Source: Schoenoplectus triqueter (Eukaryota; Streptophyta; Magnoliopsida; Poales; Cyperaceae). Taken from it: a stretch of DNA of 64,000 nucleotides. Numbering within the stretch: position 1 is the stretch's first letter; the number at the start of each line of letters is the position of its first letter. A program made the translations under genes and the position numbers. The notes under the pieces were generated by a model. That model saw only the letters and a list, made by a program, of their open reading frames with translations. It was not told the origin of the DNA and searched no databases. Location: positions 186,001 to 250,000 of the forward strand of contig CAXKVV010000004.1 in assembly GCA_964058805.1 (NCBI GenBank), written 5' to 3'. This document shows positions 60,534-64,000 of this stretch, in pieces.

Positions 60534-61870
60534 ATGATAATTAACTTCAATGTGCTCTGTTCTTTCGTTAAAGATGAGATTTGATACAATGTGTCTTACA
60601 GCTTGATTATCACAATATATTTTCATCAAAGCTTTAACTTTGATGTCAAGATCCTCTAAGAGTTGTTTAATCCAAAATAACTCGCTAGTAGTTATCGTCA
60701 TGACTCGATATTCCACTTCAGCGCTTGATCGAGTCACAATCTTTTGTTTCTTATTTCGCCATTTGTCTAATTTTCGCCTACAAAGTACAAAAACCGATTG
60801 TTAATTTTCCATCATAACTTCTAACCCAATCTGTATCGGAATAGACACATAAATTATTATAAAATTTTCTTTTCCGGATATATCCTTGAGATATCTAAGA
60901 ACTCTATTTATAGACTCTTAATGCGGTGTTCTTGGAGCATGCATAAATTGACTAATTTGACTTACGAAAAAATATATTGAATCATGTAACCGTTAAATAA
61001 ATTATTTTTTCACCAATCTTAGGAATTTATTTATGTCTTCTAAGGGCTTCTCATCTTCATCATCTTCGGTATTTAGTTTATTTTGAGATCGAATGACATC
61101 CTAATTTATATGTTTTTTCAACAAATTTAAAATATTTTTTCTTTAAGAAATAAAAAAGTCTTTGGATGAATGAGCAATTTTAATTTCTAAAAAAATACTT
61201 TAATAACCCTAAATCCTTAATATCGAATTGTTGATTTAGTTGTGTTTTGACTCTATTAATTTCTTCTAAATTATTTTTCATAATTATTACATCATCTATA
61301 TATATTAGAATTATAGTTATCAAATTACAATAACACTCGTGTTTCAAATACTTCGTACAGTACCCAATAAATTATTAGGTTTTCTTTTAATGGTTTCAGT
61401 ACCAGTGAGATTAATAAACTTGTTTGTGGTGGCCTTGAAGAAGGTCAAGCTTTGAACTTTTCGTATATGGATTGCATTCTTTTTTAATCAATTCTTGAGA
61501 GTTGGTCACCTTTTGGTCCCACTTATGAATTCCAGAAGTTTTGCCAGAAGGAGCGTTAGAAAATAAAGAGTGATGGCACTGCTAATCTTAAAATCACATG
61601 AAATTAAGAAAGAGCTTAATTTTTTATATCATGTCTATGAAAATTGTTTAAGTCCACAAATTGATTTCTTCAACCTACAAGTTACGTTATGTTTTGTTTC
61701 GTTTTCATGATGGGGGGCAAATTGATATATATTTCTTCTTTAAGAGTTTCTTAGAGAAATACATTTTTAACATCCAATTGATTACAATTAAGTGAAAAAA
61801 AAATTGGGTAGCGAGAGTGAAAGCATACGAGGCGAACATAGACTTTGTGACTAACTTCGGTGTATAGGTA
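60534..61870 (-). pseudogene. Ty1/copia reverse transcriptase and RNase H, decayed
   Basis: Read on the minus strand: INWMLKM (the LDVKNAF region), CGLKQ, LIYIDDVIIMKNNLEEINRV with the catalytic YIDD near 61287-61310, FDIKDLGLLKYF, IYLT, MHAPRT and INRVLRYLKDISG, DWVRSYDGKLTIGFCTL, WRNKKQKIVTRSSAEVEYRV and FNERTEHIEVNYH. Frame changes and stops lie between nearly every block, so no protein can be made. The order is that of a normal copia pol 3' half. Protease and integrase were not seen. Confidence 0.8.
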
Positions 61871-62039
61871 TATCTTCACTTAAAGTAATTAGGACAATTT
61901 TGGTCCATGCCATGAATAAGAGTGAGTCCTCTATAAAAACTTCATTCCATGAATGAGAGTGAGTCCATCTTCCTTTCTTGAATATGTTGTGTCCTTCATC
62001 CTCCGCCAATGAGGAAAAAACAAACCTAGACCAACGATA

Positions 62040-62880
62040 GCAGAAGAGTCAGACTCGAAAGGAGTGTTTGGGTGGGCATAGTTTCAATTGTTGTTTTAGT
62101 ACGTAGCGAATCTCTAGCTGAAAGCTATTCAAGTTGAATAATTGTCATGCTTGCTACCTGGAAAATAAGCGAATAGACTCTAGGGTTGCTTAATTGCTTT
62201 CTTTAGCAGGCTTTGTCCAGCGTCACTTTTCTTCCATGTTTATTAGCTAGTTGTATGCTTGTTCTACTGCTTAGCCAACTCCTTCCCATAAGTCTTTGGT
62301 TTGAAATTCAGACTTCTCTTTTCAGAGACGCAATACATTATAGTTGAGGTTAGTTTCAGTTCATTACGGGAATAGAAGACTTCCCCTAGTGCCTCGAGAT
62401 ATCACAATGAGGCTAGAAGAGTCCTTTGGCAGTAAGTGCTTTAGTCCGATTTTCACGGAAAGGGATGCCGAAATATTCTAAGTAGGGAGCGGTAGTAAGT
62501 TTTTGTAGAAGGGCCATCAGGCATAGAATCTATAACGAATTTGTTATTGTTCCCCTTCACTTTAGTACTTTATTGCTCTTTGAATGTCTAGTGTGTGTAA
62601 AAGCTAAAATACCTCTACGCTCAACAACTGGGTTGCTTAGGATTAGGAGCTATGTCCTTGTGCGGTAAGAGGCAGCCTACTGTATCCCTCTCAATAACAG
62701 AAGCGGAGTACAGAGTAATAGCTATGGCAGCACAAGAGAGCACATGGCAAGCACTCAATGAGGAGGAAGAACAATAAGAAGTGAGACCAGCAGCCTATAG
62801 ATGCAAGCCGGAAGAAGCCAAAGAGTTACAAAACACAAGTATCCGAGTTGATGGAGAAAGGCTTTGTTAGAGAATACAAT
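62040..62880 (+). other. Higher-GC segment, possible organelle-derived insertion
   Basis: Composition is visibly less AT-rich than the flanks and the sequence lacks nuclear-repeat motifs. It resembles plant mitochondrial intergenic DNA, which also contains copia fragments like the one at 62655-62777. This is an impression from composition and style, not a match. Confidence 0.25.
62655..62777 (+). pseudogene. Second Ty1/copia RNase H fragment, plus strand
   Basis: Reads SLCGKRQPTVSLSITEAEYR then VIAMAAQESTW and a stop. The SKKQPTVSLSSTEAEYR-type motif is standard in copia RNase H. It is in the opposite orientation to, and a different lineage from, the copia at 60534-61870. Only about 40 codons remain. 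Confidence 0.75.
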
Positions 62881-63202
62881 TGATTCATTGGTTAGATCTT
62901 TGAATAGATAATCTAATCTGTACTTTTGAGTTTAATCTTTGACTATCAACCGAGTTTTGTATCTATCTATGGTTCTATCACTAAAAATCTATTTACATCC
63001 AATGATTTTTTTTTATCATGTGTCAATGATATAATTTGTCGAGCTTTATTCTTTTTCAAGACTTTGAGTTTCTTGTTCATTGCTTTCCGCCATATTAGTT
63101 TTTGTTGAAGATATAACAAGGATCTCAGAATAATTCATCATTGATCCAAACAAGGAAAGTCAGCCTAAATTAAGCTCAACATAATCAGCAATTACCAACT
63201 AG
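62881..63202. other. Short gene-free stretch
   Basis: AT-rich, nothing recognisable, up to the tip of the final transposon copy. Confidence 0.5.
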
Positions 63203-64000
63203 CATAGAAGTTAGTATCTTACGATTCACGATACGAATCTTACGATTCGATACGATACAAATGGATAAGGATACGAATCTATACTTTGTATCTCTAGAGA
63301 GAAGAATCTTAAGAATCGTGTCTGTATCTTTTTGTATCTCGATACGATACGTATCCCAACGATACAATTAATTTAAGATACATATATTTTTTTCGACTTT
63401 ACCTCTTCTGTTCGATTCCACGCATCTTATTAGGCGATTAGAAAACCCTAGTGTGAGAAAAAAAAAAGGCAAAAAGAGACAAAAAATGACAAAGAAAAGA
63501 AAAAATATACTAGCGATTGTGAGAGAAGAGTCAAAAACTCCAAGCACGAGACAGTGCAAGTGGGTAACTCTTATTTATTTCATTTATTTTTTCTCTCATG
63601 CAGGGACAGATATAGTAAAGCCCAAGGGGGGTCAGTTGACCCCTTAGATTTTAAAAAATAATATTTTCGGTTAAGTTATTACCCAATTAGTTAATGAGTT
63701 TGGACCCGATAAGTTATTATAATCCGACTACTGACACCTTTAACTAAAATCTTGCATCTACCCCTACTCCCATGTCTCTGTCTAACAAACACGAGTAGTG
63801 TTTCTATGAAGCATCCAAAACTGTAGGCAATTTTTTTATTTTTTTAAGACTTAAATAATATACTCAGGGCCACTAGATTATATTAATTGATTTTATTTAT
63901 TTTATTCTCCTTAAATAATTCTTCCACACATGCTTATTGTAATTTATTTTGTAGTGATTTTATTAGCTGAAATAAAATTATTTTGTTTTATTCTCCTTAG
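63203..64000. mobile_element. Second, inverted copy of the JMJ24-intron transposon (cut by the window end)
   Basis: Begins CATAGAAGTTAGTATCTTAC and runs collinear with the reverse complement of about 1821-2618, including the nested TGACCCC repeat (63602-63766), to the last base of the window. Small differences in AT runs separate the two copies. About 300 bp of the far end lie outside the window. Confidence 0.85.

Overview
The window is nuclear DNA of a flowering plant. It is AT-rich, its genes are split by introns with GT..AG borders, and it carries plant-only families (WRC-domain JMJ24-like protein, methylesterases, CYP71-type P450) in a dense layer of CACTA, hAT-like, PIF/Harbinger, Ty1/copia and Ty3/gypsy debris. 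I cannot name the species.

Layout. About 0.3-7.0 kb (+) is a 13-exon JMJ24-like gene with an insertion-bearing second intron. About 8.1-12.0 kb (-) is a three-exon methylesterase (MES) gene with a 3-kb first intron, convergent with JMJ24. From 12 to 29.7 kb there is no intact host gene, only a decayed gypsy gag (about 15.8-17 kb), hAT-like G-rich repeats, two MITEs with sharp borders, and the 3' end of a CACTA element with Ulp1-type peptidase exons (21.8-22.9 kb). At 29,734-32,713 is a complete nonautonomous CACTA element that has captured two exons of a DnaJ/HSP40 gene. A decayed MES first exon follows at 33.2-33.5 kb, and a second intact, probably plastid-targeted MES gene at 37.5-39.7 kb (+). 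A P450 pseudogene fragment (40.4-41.0 kb, -) and an intact two-exon P450 gene (45.5-47.3 kb, -) come next.

The last third is repeats. A run of about seven long-palindrome MITEs, most bordered by TA microsatellites, fills 51.0-54.9 kb. At 55.7-61.9 kb a Ty1/copia element is split by a 4.6-kb TGT..ACA insertion with a 5-bp target duplication, probably a giant solo LTR. The window ends inside a second, inverted copy of the element that sits in JMJ24 intron 2.

How the genes may work together: JMJ24-like proteins act in chromatin regulation (in Arabidopsis, turnover of a DNA methyltransferase and basal transcription at silenced loci). MES enzymes hydrolyse methyl esters of hormones such as salicylate, jasmonate or auxin, or act on related specialised metabolites. 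CYP71-type P450s oxidise specialised metabolites. The MES and P450 loci both show local duplication and decay. A shared pathway is possible but the sequence does not prove it.
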